Notes: generated by a model not told the origin, from the letters alone. Positions 36,538-45,245 are shown, counted from the stretch's first letter. The stretch is 64,000 nucleotides of DNA from Parabacteroides sp. PM6-13 (GCF_029892605.1 NZ_JARXWF010000004.1:62001-126000); one strand, 5' to 3'. Program-made: numbers and translations.

Positions 36538-36984
36538 TTATAGCTTCACCTTCACCACCACCTTGCGGATCGTGCCCTCGCCGATGCCCGGCGCGTGTCC
36601 GTCTTCCGGGAAATAGATCGCGAACTCACCCGGATGGATCGTCGTGTACGAGGTGGGCTTGTCGCCAAAGAAGGTGATGTCCTTTTCCTCATTATAGGAC
36701 TTGGTCGTGTCCTGCAAATCGCTACCTGCCTTCCAACCAATCGTTTCCACACCCGAAAGCGGCATTTGTATATCGATATATTTATCATGCGTCTCCATCG
36801 CTGCCGTCTCTGTGGTCTTCGCTTCGATGGTGTTGATATTCATCCACATATCCGCGCCTTCTAGTTCATAACGTCCATCCGACAGACTGTTCAGGTCTGT
36901 GGAATGAATATAATCAAAAGCCTTCTTAAACAACGGGTGTAAAGCCTCTACCCACGCTGTGTTTTGTAATGAATCATGTATCAT
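36538..36984 (-). CDS. YhcH/YjgK/YiaL (DUF386) family protein
   Basis: 148 residues from the ATG at 36984; an in-frame upstream extension to 37071 is low-complexity and would overlap the GH97 promoter region. Cupin-like beta-barrel features of the family are seen: HDKYIDIQMPLSGVE, EKDITFFGDKPTSYTTI and GEFAIYFPEDGHAPG, with His/Glu metal-ligand positions. Relatives (EbgC, YiaL, NanQ) act as sugar anomerases or mutarotases. It is divergent from the GH97 glycosidase gene (about 100 bp), so a joint role in sugar use is plausible. Confidence 0.88.
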   Translation of the reverse strand: MIHDSLQNTAWVEALHPLFKKAFDYIHSTDLNSLSDGRYELEGADMWMNINTIEAKTTETAAMETHDKYIDIQMPLSGVETIGWKAGSDLQDTTKSYNEEKDITFFGDKPTSYTTIHPGEFAIYFPEDGHAPGIGEGTIRKVVVKVKL

Positions 36985-37085
36985 ATTCTTTCTCTTTAAT
37001 GATTTTCCGCATAAAACTACAAAATAATAACTAATTGCTCTATTTTTGCAGTAACAAAGAGTATAAACCATCTAAAGACTCCCAC

Positions 37086-39002
37086 ATGAAACCTATCTAT
37101 TGTTGCATCATACCCTTGATGTTTCTTTTTCTGTCATCCTGCACGTCTGATCCGGGGAAGATTGTATCGCCCAATGGGAAAATTGCCCTGACTGTGCAAG
37201 TAGAAGATACCCAGGAGAGCGGTTACGGTAAAGCCCTTTTTTATATTGACTACCTGGCAGGAAGCCAAACGAAACGCCTCCTTTCCGATGTGGTGTTAGG
37301 CGTGGAAACCGAACAATATAAGTTCGATCACCTCAAGCTGATGGCCGTCTCCGATGCTCTGCCGATCAACGAGGACTATCGTATGATAACCGGAAAGAAA
37401 AGCCATTGCACCAATCAGGGCACAGAACGTACCTTCCGCTTTGAGAACGAACAGCAACAAACAATCGAGATAGTTTTCCGGGTGTATAACGACGGAGTGG
37501 CTTTCCGGTATGTGGTAGAAACGACTAACCCCGAAGGCGACTACCTGACAAAGGAGCTCACCACCTATCCCATTCCCGAAGGAACCAACCGATGGATGCA
37601 ACAATATGCCATCGATTACGAAGGCTTTTTCCCCTTGGCCACCAACGGGGAGTCGAAAGGGAGACGTCCTTCGCCACTTTGGGGTTACCCGGCGTTGGTT
37701 GAACCGCAGGATTCTCTTTTTGTATTGATCACCGAAGCAGGTATTCGGAAGGGCAACAGCGCTTCTCGCTTATACAATGGCGATCACTCCGACCAATACC
37801 AGGTGTGCAGCCCGGATGAGAAGATCGCTTTCAACAAGAACTACACCTCTCCCTGGCGCGTCCTGATCGTCGGAACGCTGGCCGATATTATCGAATCCAC
37901 CCTGGTGACCGATGTGTCGGATCCCAACAAAGTGGCCGACACCAGTTGGATTCTGCCGGGTGCTGCCGCCTGGATCTACTGGGGGCATAACCATGGCTCG
38001 CGAGATTTCCAATTGGTGAAAGAATATATCGACCTGGCAGCCGATATGGGCTGGCCTTACAACCTGATCGACTGGGAATGGGATGTGATGACCAACGGCG
38101 GAACCATACAGGATGCCCTGCAATATGCCCGGGAGAAAGGGGTTAAACCGCTGTTGTGGTATAACTCGGGAACGAGCTGGATTGGGCCGGGTGCTCCCGG
38201 GCCGTTGGATCGCCTGAACAATAAGGAGAACCGGGAAAAAGAATACGCGCAACTTCACGAAATGGGCGTTTCAGGCATCAAGATCGATTTCTTTGCCATC
38301 GATGGCGCAAAGATGATGGACTATTATATCGATCTGCTGGAGGATGCCTCCAAATATCAATTGATGATCAATTTCCACGGTGCCACCATTCCCCGTGGCT
38401 GGCAACGAACCTATCCGCACCTGATGACTGTGGAGGCGGTGTATGGCGCCGAATGGTATAACAACCTACCGATATTAACCGAGCGGGCGGCTGCACACAA
38501 CGCGACCCTACCGTTCACCCGTAACGTGATCGGTTCGATGGACTATACACCCGGCACCTTCTCTGACTCGCAACATCCGCACATCACCTCACACGGACAC
38601 GAGTTGGCGCTTCCGGTTGTGTTCGAATCGGCCTTGCAGCATATGCCCGACCGTCCGGAGAGCTACTCCGCCCTGCCCGATGAGGTGAAGAGATTCCTGT
38701 CGGGACTACCCACTGCCTGGGATGAGACGAAATTGTTGGCCGGCTATCCGGGTGAAGAGGTTGTCATAGCCCGTCGCAAAGGGGAAGTATGGTATATCGG
38801 TGGCCTCAACGGTACAAACGAACGCAGAACACTGACTTTTGCCACCCACTTCCTGACAGATTCCCCTAAAACAATCACCCTGATCAAAGACGGACAGGAG
38901 GAAAGAAGCTTTCGCATAGAGGCTCCCACGCAAATCACCAACAAAGAAAGTATAGCTGTCGACTGTCTCCCCCGTGGTGGATTTGTGGCAGTCATACGGT
39001 AG
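37086..39002 (+). CDS. GH97 family glycoside hydrolase lipoprotein
   Basis: 638 residues from the ATG at 37086. The lipobox FLSSC near residue 19 predicts a surface or periplasmic lipoprotein. The GH97 N-terminal beta domain (SPNGKIALTVQV) precedes the barrel (WIYWGHNHGS, DWEWDVMTNGGT). The Asp in GIKIDFF matches the nucleophile position of retaining GH97 alpha-galactosidases, not the inverting SusB glucosidases, so alpha-galactosidase-type activity is inferred. No susC/susD pair is adjacent. TATTTTTG at 37041-37048 may be its -7 box. Confidence 0.9.
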   Translation: MKPIYCCIIPLMFLFLSSCTSDPGKIVSPNGKIALTVQVEDTQESGYGKALFYIDYLAGSQTKRLLSDVVLGVETEQYKFDHLKLMAVSDALPINEDYRMITGKKSHCTNQGTERTFRFENEQQQTIEIVFRVYNDGVAFRYVVETTNPEGDYLTKELTTYPIPEGTNRWMQQYAIDYEGFFPLATNGESKGRRPSPLWGYPALVEPQDSLFVLITEAGIRKGNSASRLYNGDHSDQYQVCSPDEKIAFNKNYTSPWRVLIVGTLADIIESTLVTDVSDPNKVADTSWILPGAAAWIYWGHNHGSRDFQLVKEYIDLAADMGWPYNLIDWEWDVMTNGGTIQDALQYAREKGVKPLLWYNSGTSWIGPGAPGPLDRLNNKENREKEYAQLHEMGVSGIKIDFFAIDGAKMMDYYIDLLEDASKYQLMINFHGATIPRGWQRTYPHLMTVEAVYGAEWYNNLPILTERAAAHNATLPFTRNVIGSMDYTPGTFSDSQHPHITSHGHELALPVVFESALQHMPDRPESYSALPDEVKRFLSGLPTAWDETKLLAGYPGEEVVIARRKGEVWYIGGLNGTNERRTLTFATHFLTDSPKTITLIKDGQEERSFRIEAPTQITNKESIAVDCLPRGGFVAVIR

Positions 39003-39019
39003 GGGAAAGGGAGTGTTGA

Positions 39020-39066
39020 AGGAGAAAGGAGAAAGGAGAAAGGAGAAAGGAGAAAGGAGAAAGGGG
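39020..39066. repeat. GGAGAAA microsatellite
   Basis: Head-to-tail GGAGAAA heptamers follow the GH97 stop. The same purine-rich motif recurs at about 40217-40300, 40423-40450, 63000-63090 and, complemented, at about 40742-40768 and 63714-63745, always around the palindromic elements. Confidence 0.7.
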
Positions 39067-39101
39067 GGGCTTTAGATTAAGTAAGGTGGAAATATATATT
39101 C

Positions 39102-39406
39102 ATGGCTGAAGGCCACAGAGGGCCTGAAGGGCCGAGTCCCAGCGGGACGAAGACTTAGCCCACGGGTAAGCAGGCCAGAGGTCTGCGCCACCCTGGGATT
39201 CCATGGATACATAAAAATGAGTTCTGTAAGAACGAAAGAAGAAATCCACTATTTACAGGCGCTATCGCCATATATCCCATCATATTATCTATCGTTCCTT
39301 CAGAACTCAATTTCTTGTATTGTCGTGATACCCAGGGTGGCGCAGGCCTTCAGCCTGCTTACCCGTTGGGACTCGGCCTTCCAGGCCACTGTAACCTTCA
39401 GCCATA
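39102..39406. repeat. Palindromic interspersed element, family B
   Basis: Arms at 39102-39197 and 39331-39406 are inverted copies (ATGGCTGAAGG, GGCCGAGTCCCA, GGGTAAGCAGGC, TGCGCCACCCTGGG). The left arm carries an extra stretch of about 20 bp. The centre contains GAGTTCTGTAAGAACG facing CGTTCCTTCAGAACTC. Short ORFs here are products of the repeat. Confidence 0.7.
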
Positions 39407-39445
39407 TAAAGAAAATCTTCCAATTTTGTAAGGTTGGAATATACT

Positions 39446-39648
39446 GAAGTCCGGAAGGACTTATACTTGGATAACCCCGTGCAAGCCGTTAAGGCGCAGC
39501 TCGGGGGACGAGAGTATAATAAAAAACGAGCTCCGTAGGGGCTCAACAGTTGACCTCCTACGGAGCTCATTATATAGACCTTACTTCAACCCCGAGCTGT
39601 ACCTACGGTTTGCACGGGGTTATCCAAGTTGAAGCCCTTTCGGGCTTT
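39446..39648. repeat. Palindromic interspersed element, family A, second copy
   Basis: The left arm (39446-39508) and right arm (39589-39648) are inverted copies with AAGTCC, GGATAACCCCGTGCA and AGCTCGGGG blocks. An inner pair GAGCTCCGTAGG (39527-39538) and CCTACGGAGCTC (39557-39568) is a perfect 12-bp inverted repeat. It shares end blocks with the element at 12734-12917. Confidence 0.7.
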
Positions 39649-39679
39649 CTAAAACCTTCACATCCCCTCTCATTTGAAT

Positions 39680-39729
39680 CCCAGCAGCCTGAGGCAACTG
39701 GCTACAGAGCGGGGCAATCTATGATTGCT
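39680..39729 (+). repeat. 50-bp interspersed repeat, copy 1
   Basis: Contains GCAGCCTGAGGCAACTGGCT and GCGGGGCAATCTATGATTGC. Other copies: 40368-40417 (minus), 40450-40480 (minus, partial) and 63624-63672 (plus). It follows or abuts palindromic elements. Confidence 0.75.
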
Positions 39730-39782
39730 TACCTTTAACTTCTCTGACTTCTCTAACTTCTCCTAACTTCTCTACCCCCTCT

Positions 39783-39850
39783 ATGTTGCATAATGGTATC
39801 GATATGCTCTTGCGCCCAATCGATCAATGCCTGCAAGTGGCACTAAGAAT
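39783..39850 (-). pseudogene. Possible decayed coding remnant
   Basis: One minus-strand frame reads CHLQALIDWAQEHIDTIMQH without a start or room for a whole gene. It looks like a helical protein tail left behind between repeats. Its short length makes this weak. The adjoining 39866-39920 has an imperfect hairpin (GAGAAGGCGC / GCGCTTCTC). Confidence 0.22.
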
Positions 39851-40367
39851 TAGTTGAAAGATGGAGTTCACAGAGGGAGAAGGCGCCAATAGCGCTTCTC
39901 TGTGCCCTCTGTATTCCACTTTTTTCCGTGCCTTTGTGTTGAGTATTTATCAATACATTTTTGGGTCAACCTCTCCCCCCACCCCACCCCCGCCGATACC
40001 TCCTTTTTTCACCCCGCCAAACACCTTAAATTATGTTAATTTAGCCCACTTCGCCGAAAACCCCCAACTTACGATTTAAAACTTCCGCCCGATTTTTCGC
40101 GCAAAAACGTAGGGCTATTTTAAATTAGTCCCGCGAGTAACACTTTTTAACGTATGGATTTATTACAAAAAAGGCCTTTTTGCTTAAAAATTATTTTTTA
40201 ACATTTCGAAAAAAAAGGAGAAAGGAGAAAAGGAGAAAGGAGAAAGGGAGTGATTAGTGGTTAGTGATTAGTGAAGGAGAAGGGGGAGAAAGGAGAAAGG
40301 GGGGGGCAATTGTTAATGGTTAATGATTAAACAACGTTCGCTTAGCGGAGCGCAGAGCAATTCTTAT

Positions 40368-40480
40368 AGCAATCGTAGATTGCCCCGCTCTGTAGCCAGT
40401 TGCCTCAGGCTGCTGGGATTGGAAGGGAGAAGGGAGAAAGGAGAAGGGAGCTCTGTAGCCAGTTGCCTCAGGCTGCTGGG
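40368..40480 (-). repeat. 50-bp interspersed repeat, copies 2 and 3 (partial)
   Basis: Two inverted copies of the repeat at 39680-39729 lie at 40368-40417 and 40450-40480 (the second truncated), separated by GGAGAA-rich sequence. They directly precede the 228-bp element. Upstream, 39930-40200 is AT-rich with a C-rich tract near 39966-40020; I see no gene in it. Confidence 0.7.
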
Positions 40481-40497
40481 GGGGATCGGAGGGGATG

Positions 40498-40725
40498 GGA
40501 AGATTTTCATATAAATCCCGCAGGGATTTCCTATTCGTAACCGCGGGTGTAGCGAAGCAAACCCGTGGTAGGTAGGCAGATAGACAAGACCTACTCTACA
40601 AGCAACCCCGAAGTGGGTTGAACCCATTCCGGGTTCGTTAGTTATTATTAGCGGAATACCCCCGGTCGTTCGCTTCGCTCTCTTACCGAGGGTTACGAAT
40701 AGGAAATCCCTGCGGGATTTAACTC
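40498..40725 (+). mobile_element. 228-bp MITE-like element, left copy
   Basis: Perfect 30-bp terminal inverted repeats at 40513-40542 and 40691-40720 (AAATCCCGCAGGGATTTCCT...). The interior contains a second hairpin around ACCCCGAAGTGGGTTGAACC. An essentially identical copy (one difference, T to C at the GAAGTGG site) lies in the same orientation at 63091-63318. No ORF is inside, so it is non-autonomous. The two copies bracket the whole polysaccharide locus. Confidence 0.8.
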
Positions 40726-41024
40726 CTACCGACATTATCTTTCTCCCCTTCTCCTTTCTCCTTTCTCCAAAAAAAAATCCCATTTTTTTTTGAACACCCC
40801 TTGAACAATTCCACACCCTGGTTTGTTATTTCGCTGAGGGGGCAAAATAAAATAATGCTTCTACTATTTTTTTGGGATGATTAGATTTACCGTGAAATAG
40901 ATTATTATTTTACCGTTTTATCTTTTACACGTTGATTATTAAAGTAATTTTGTCGTCAGATTTGACTTGAGGGGGTCTTCCCGGTATGGGACTGACGGGA
41001 CATGGATGTATAAATCTGGTTAGT

Positions 41025-42218
41025 ATGGAATGGTTATTTGTGTTGATAACGTTTTGTTTATCAGTCGTTTTGACTTCAGCTTTTCTGCCGGGAATCTTAA
41101 AGGTCAGTCATAAAAAAAGACTCTATGACGAGGCAGACGAACGGAAAGTTCACGCGGGGAATATTCCTCGTTTAGGGGGACTCTCTTTTTTACCGGTTGT
41201 ATTATTTGCCTGTCTTTTATGTATCGGCATTTATTTATTATCCGGTTTTGATTTATCCATTGGTTTTCGAAAGGTGATGTCACAAATAGCTTTTTTTGTT
41301 TGTGGATCATTATTATTATATCTGATCGGCGTGCGCGACGACCTGGTAGGCCTGCGTTATCGTACGAAGTTCTACGTGCAATTCCTCGTCGCCTCCTTCC
41401 TGCCCCTCTCCGGGCTCTGGCTGAAAAACCTGAACGGACTCTTTGGCATCTATGAGATAGCCCCCTGGCTGGGTATTCCTTTTACCATCTTGTTGGTGGT
41501 GCTGATTATCAATGCCATGAATTTTATTGACGGGGTCGACGGACTCGCCGCCGGCATCAGTGTCGTTTCCCTGATTATCCTGAGCACCCTGTTTGTCGTG
41601 AGCCAGATGTGGGGCTATGCCCTGATCAGCGTGACCACCATCGGCGTATTGCTCCCCTTTATCTATTATAATCTGTATGGTAAGGCAGAGCAACGCAAGA
41701 AGCTCTTTATGGGCGACACCGGTAGCCTGACCTTAGGTTATCTATTGGCCTACCTCTGCCTGAGCCTCTCCACCAATATCTCCATCGTGGCGCCCCACCT
41801 ATCGAGAGTACCTCTTTATATGGTCGCCTTCTCCACCCTGTTTATCCCGATGTTCGATGTGGTGCGTGTGATGATCGTGCGTATCGCTCACCACCAGAGC
41901 CCTTTCCTGCCCGACAGAAACCATATCCACCATGTGTTATTGGCAAAAGGCTTCAGCACGCGACAAACGGCAGGCACCATCATCCTGATCACCTACCTAT
42001 ACGGTATCTTCAATATCTTCTGCCTCTCCAAAGGCTTCGATATCAACCTCATTTTTTTGGCCAACCTCCTCTCATGGATCGCCTTAAACATCTGGCTGAT
42101 GAAAGGTCATAAGGCACAGGCAGCATCACAGGCTCAGCCCGCCGTCGCCACCCAAGAGGTGACGCCTCCCACCCCCAAATCCCAAGTGGACATACACCGG
42201 AAGGAGAAGAGAGCGTGA
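41025..42218 (+). CDS. WecA/MraY-like undecaprenyl-phosphate sugar-1-phosphate transferase
   Basis: 397 residues from the ATG at 41025, which begins the first membrane helix (MEWLFVLITFCLSVVLTS). An in-frame ATG at 40986 adds 13 polar residues and cannot be excluded. About eleven helices plus the family motifs are present: KVHAGNIPRLGG near residue 40, NAMNFIDGVDGLAAG near 165, and FMGDTGSLTLGYLLAY. It should start the repeat unit by putting a HexNAc-1-phosphate on undecaprenyl phosphate at the inner membrane. The rest of the polysaccharide genes resume at 47081 after the repeat zone. Confidence 0.88.
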   Translation: MEWLFVLITFCLSVVLTSAFLPGILKVSHKKRLYDEADERKVHAGNIPRLGGLSFLPVVLFACLLCIGIYLLSGFDLSIGFRKVMSQIAFFVCGSLLLYLIGVRDDLVGLRYRTKFYVQFLVASFLPLSGLWLKNLNGLFGIYEIAPWLGIPFTILLVVLIINAMNFIDGVDGLAAGISVVSLIILSTLFVVSQMWGYALISVTTIGVLLPFIYYNLYGKAEQRKKLFMGDTGSLTLGYLLAYLCLSLSTNISIVAPHLSRVPLYMVAFSTLFIPMFDVVRVMIVRIAHHQSPFLPDRNHIHHVLLAKGFSTRQTAGTIILITYLYGIFNIFCLSKGFDINLIFLANLLSWIALNIWLMKGHKAQAASQAQPAVATQEVTPPTPKSQVDIHRKEKRA

Positions 42219-42254
42219 GTAATTATTAATTATTAATGATTAATTATTAATTAG

Positions 42255-43870
42255 TCCCCTTCGTGCGCCTTCGCGCCCCTTCGTGGTAAAAAAACTAACC
42301 ACCAAGGTTCACCAAGTCGCACCAAGTAATAGCAGAATAAACCTTCGTGCGCCTTCGCGCCCCTTCGTGGTAAAAAAACTAACCACCAAGGTTCACCAAG
42401 TCGCACCAAGTAATAGCAGAATAACCCTTCGTGCACCTTCGCGCCCCTTCGTGGTAAAAAATCTAACCACCAAGGTTCACCAAGTCGCACTAAGTAATAG
42501 CAGAATAACCCTTCGTGCACCTTCGCGCCCCTTCGTGGTAAAAAAACTAACCACCAAGTACACACCAAGTCGCACCAAGTAATAGCAGAATAAACCTTCG
42601 TGCACCTTCGCGTCCCTTCGTGGTAAAAAACTAACCACCAAGGTTCACCAAGTCGCACTAAGTAATAGCAGAATAAACCTTCGTGCGCCTTCGCGCCCCT
42701 TTGTGGTAAAAAAACTAACCACCAAGTACACACCAAGTCGCACCAAGTAATAGCAGAATAAACCTTCGTGCGCCTTCGCGCTACTTCGTGGTAAAAAACT
42801 AACCACCAAGGTTCACCAAGTCGCACCAAGTAATAGCAGAATAAACCTTCGTGCACCTTCGCGTCCCTTCGTGGTAAAAAACTAACCACCAAGTACACCA
42901 AGTCGCACCAAGTAATAGCAGAATAAACCTTCGTGCGCCTTCGCGCCCCTTCGTGGTAAAAAACTAACCACCAAGTAACACCAAGTCGCACTAAGTAATA
43001 GCAGAATAAACCTTCGTGCGCCTTCGCGCTACTTCGTGGTAAAAAACTAACCACCAAGGTTCACCAAGTCGCACCAAGTAATAGCAGAATAAACCTTCGT
43101 GCACCTTCGCGTCCCTTCGTGGTAAAAAACTAACCACCAAGTACACCAAGTCGCACCAAGTAATAGCAGAATAAACCTTCGTGCGCCTTCGCGCCCCTTT
43201 GTGGTAAAAAAACTAACCACCAAGGTTCACCAAGTCGCACTAAGTAATAGCAGAATAACCCTTCGTGCGCCTTCGCGTCCCTTCGTGGTAAAAAACTAAC
43301 CACCAAGTACACCTAGTCGCGCCAAGTAATAGCAGAATAAACCTTCGTGCGCCTTCGCGTCCCTTCGTGGTAAAAAACTAACCCCAAGGTTCACCAAGTC
43401 GCACTAAGTAATAGCAGAATAAACCTTCGTGCACCTTCGCGCCCCTTTGTGGTAAAAAAACTAACCACCAAGGTTCACCAAGTCGCACTAAGTAATAGCA
43501 GAATAACCCTTCGTGCGCCTTCGCGTCCCTTCGTGGTAAAAAACTAACCACCAAGTACACCTAGTCGCGCCAAGTAATAGCAGAATAAACCTTCGTGCGC
43601 CTTCGCGTCCCTTCGTGGTAAAAAACTAACCCCAAGGTTCACCAAGTCGCACTAAGTAATAGCAGAATAAACCTTCGTGCACCTTCGCGCCCCTTCGTGG
43701 TAAAAAACTAACCACCAAGTACACCAAGTCGCACCAAGTAATAGCAGAATAAACCTTCGTGCGCCTTCGCGTCCCTTCGTGGTAAAAAAACTAACCCCAA
43801 GGTTCACCAAGTCGCACTAAGGAAAGAAACAAACAATATAAACCTTCGCGTTACTTCGTTGTTCAAAAAC
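42255..43870. repeat. Tandem array of about 19-20 copies of an 84-bp unit
   Basis: Each unit has three parts: CTTCGTGCGCCTTCGCGCCC with CTTCGTGGT, then AAAAACTAACCACCAAG with GTTCACCAAGTCGCAC, then AAGTAATAGCAGAATAA. Successive copies start 83-85 bp apart. The first two parts form an imperfect about 68-bp palindrome around the A-tract. Higher-order duplication is visible: 43130-43377 and 43378-43625 are nearly identical three-unit blocks. The last unit is degenerate. No gene is present; open frames across it are products of the repeat. Confidence 0.9.
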
Positions 43871-43905
43871 CATTATCTTTGTGAGTAAACAATCAAAACA
43901 AGACT

Positions 43906-44289
43906 ATGGTAACAACAGAACAGGAACGAATCGCAACAATAGTACTAAATTGTGCCTTTGAGGTTCACACAGAATTAGGACCAGGATTATTAGAAAATGC
44001 TTATCAAAAGTGCCTTGCATACGAACTACGAAAAGCCGGTTTGTTTGTTGAAGAAGAGAAAGAAATGCCTTTAGTCTATAAAGGAGAATTAATCGATTGC
44101 GGTTACAGGGTTGATATCCTGGTAGAAAGAGATCAGTTGATTATAGAGAACAAAGCTGTAAAAGCATTTACCGATATCCATTTTGCACAAACAATAAACT
44201 ACATGAAGTTGTCTGAGATAACATTAGGTTTTTTGTTTAACTTTAACGTAAGGCATCTAAAAGAAGGCATCAAAAGAATAGTATTATAA
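43906..44289 (+). CDS. GxxExxY family protein (PD-(D/E)XK-like)
   Basis: 127 residues. The signature GPGLLENAY near residues 26-34 gives the family its name. A restriction-endonuclease-like core is suggested by YRVDILVERDQLIIENKAV (D...ExK). The family is common in bacteria, often in accessory regions; its role is unsettled and a nuclease activity is only predicted. It sits between the tandem array and the first dispersed repeat copy, whose start is 2 bp from the stop codon. Confidence 0.88.
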   Translation: MVTTEQERIATIVLNCAFEVHTELGPGLLENAYQKCLAYELRKAGLFVEEEKEMPLVYKGELIDCGYRVDILVERDQLIIENKAVKAFTDIHFAQTINYMKLSEITLGFLFNFNVRHLKEGIKRIVL

Positions 44290-44290
44290 C

Positions 44291-44359
44291 CTTCGTGCGC
44301 CTTCGCGCCCCTTCGTGGTAAAAAAATCTAACCACCAAGGTTCACCAAGTCGCACTAAG
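44291..44359 (+). repeat. Dispersed palindromic repeat d1
   Basis: The 69-bp core of the 84-bp unit without the AAGTAATAGCAG spacer. It is the first of ten dispersed copies that separate small modules up to 46964. Confidence 0.85.
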
Positions 44360-44381
44360 GAAAGAAACAAACAAAAACTAA

Positions 44382-44450
44382 ATGAGCCTACAACGCAGAG
44401 ACCCTCAAGTATTAAACGAATTATTTAATCGGTTTTTTAAAATAATATAA
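44382..44450 (+). CDS. 22-residue micro-ORF, copy 1
   Basis: ATG to TAA, starting MSLQRRDPQVLNEL and ending in FFKII. The whole module between repeats d1 and d2 is duplicated exactly in the next slot (44545-44613). There is no strong ribosome site, and it may be the remnant of a longer gene and not expressed. Identity of both copies shows a recent duplication. Confidence 0.3.
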   Translation: MSLQRRDPQVLNELFNRFFKII

Positions 44451-44453
44451 CCC

Positions 44454-44522
44454 CTTCGTGCGCCTTCGCGCCCCTTCGTGGTAAAAAAAACTAACCACCA
44501 AGGTTCACCAAGTCGCACTAAG
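44454..44522 (+). repeat. Dispersed palindromic repeat d2
   Basis: Same 69-bp core as d1, separating the two identical micro-ORF modules. The d1 and d2 modules repeat with a period of 163 bp. Confidence 0.85.
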
Positions 44523-44544
44523 GAAAGAAACAAACAAAAACTAA

Positions 44545-44613
44545 ATGAGCCTACAACGCAGAGACCCTCAAGTATTAAACGAATTATTTAATCGGTTTTT
44601 TAAAATAATATAA
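44545..44613 (+). CDS. 22-residue micro-ORF, copy 2
   Basis: Identical at the nucleotide level to the ORF at 44382-44450, 163 bp away. It lies between repeats d2 and d3. Coding status is uncertain. Confidence 0.3.
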   Translation: MSLQRRDPQVLNELFNRFFKII

Positions 44614-44616
44614 CCC

Positions 44617-44684
44617 CTTCGTGCGCCTTCGCGCCCTTCGTGGTAAAAAAAACTAACCACCAAGGTTCACCAAGTCGCACCAAG
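44617..44684 (+). repeat. Dispersed palindromic repeat d3
   Basis: 68-bp copy with a shortened CGCCC block. It precedes a module with its own promoter. Confidence 0.85.
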
Positions 44685-44743
44685 GAAAGAAACAAACAAA
44701 AACTCTGTGGTTCTAAAAGAATTTCACTATCTTTGAATAAAAC
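44685..44743 (+). promoter_or_regulatory. Duplicated cassette promoter, copy 1
   Basis: 59 bp matching 45321-45379 at all but one base. It contains TATCTTTG at 44728-44735, a TAnnTTTG box, with TGTG about 18 bp upstream. It drives the 67-residue ORF at 44759. Confidence 0.6.
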
Positions 44744-44758
44744 GAGAGGGAGGTGATT

Positions 44759-44962
44759 ATGACAAAGAAGCAAATGAAATCTTATCGCTTAACAGGTATG
44801 GAAGAACCTACCGATGAACATCTTGCTCAGTTGATGACTGAAGTAGCAAAAGTGGCAAAGAATAAAAACCAATTAGTTCACAAAAAACTATTTCAAGACA
44901 TTCAGGATGCGGTAGTACAGCACAAACAAGTGTGGTTAGAAAAGTATAACATTAGTATATAA
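44759..44962 (+). CDS. Small hypothetical protein, 67 residues
   Basis: The ATG at 44759 follows a strong GAGGGAGGTGATT ribosome site, unusual in this window. The protein is charged and helical (MTKKQMKSYRLTGMEEPTDE, then HLAQLMTEVAKVAKNKNQ) with no motif I recognise. Size and setting resemble antitoxins or small DNA-binding proteins, but there is no partner toxin next to it. It carries the same promoter as the toxin-antitoxin pair at 45388. Confidence 0.65.
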   Translation: MTKKQMKSYRLTGMEEPTDEHLAQLMTEVAKVAKNKNQLVHKKLFQDIQDAVVQHKQVWLEKYNISI

Positions 44963-44973
44963 AATAGCAATCG

Positions 44974-45012
44974 CCCTATCTCTTGCCGTCGGTTTAACCG
45001 ACGGTAAAGAAA
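44974..45012. repeat. CCGTCGG hairpin module, copy 1
   Basis: CCGTCGGTTTAACCGACGG is a perfect inverted repeat followed by TAAAGAAAAAAACACC. Similar modules lie at about 45248-45320, 46012-46088 and 46810-46890. It may end transcription of the preceding small gene. Confidence 0.65.
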
Positions 45013-45021
45013 AAAACACCC

Positions 45022-45089
45022 CTTCGTGCGCCTTCGCGCCCCTTCGTGGTAAAAAAACTAACCACCAAGGTTCACCAAGTCGCACCAAG
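45022..45089 (+). repeat. Dispersed palindromic repeat d4
   Basis: 68-bp core copy. The module between d4 and d5 (45090-45178) has the frame remnant VFQIDPKLIIEYA followed by a stop, and is nearly identical to the d7-d8 module at 46159-46246. Confidence 0.85.
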
Positions 45090-45178
45090 TAAAGAAATTA
45101 ACACAAAGTATAAAGATATAACGTCTTCCAGATAGACCCCAAGCTGATCATAGAGTATGCCTAAAGGGAATCTAACCC

Positions 45179-45245
45179 CTTCGTGCGCCTTCGCGCCCTT
45201 CGTGGTAAAAAATCTAACCACCAAGGTTCACCAAGTCGCACTAAG
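45179..45245 (+). repeat. Dispersed palindromic repeat d5
   Basis: 67-bp core copy. It is followed by a variant CCGTCGG hairpin module (CCATCGGTTTCAACCGACGG) and the second copy of the cassette promoter. Confidence 0.85.

Noticed and set aside
39217-39738. Short frames in the palindromic elements
   Set aside because: They lie wholly inside inverted-repeat arms and change with the repeat copy.
42251-43560. Open frames on both strands through the 84-bp array, up to 268 residues on the minus strand
   Set aside because: They are direct translations of the repeat (LVRLGEPWWLVF and similar), keep frame only by chance of the unit length, and have no start signals or homologous protein features.
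42255-43870. CRISPR array
   Set aside because: Units are 84 bp with a constant spacer part, no unique spacers of similar length and no cas genes in the window.
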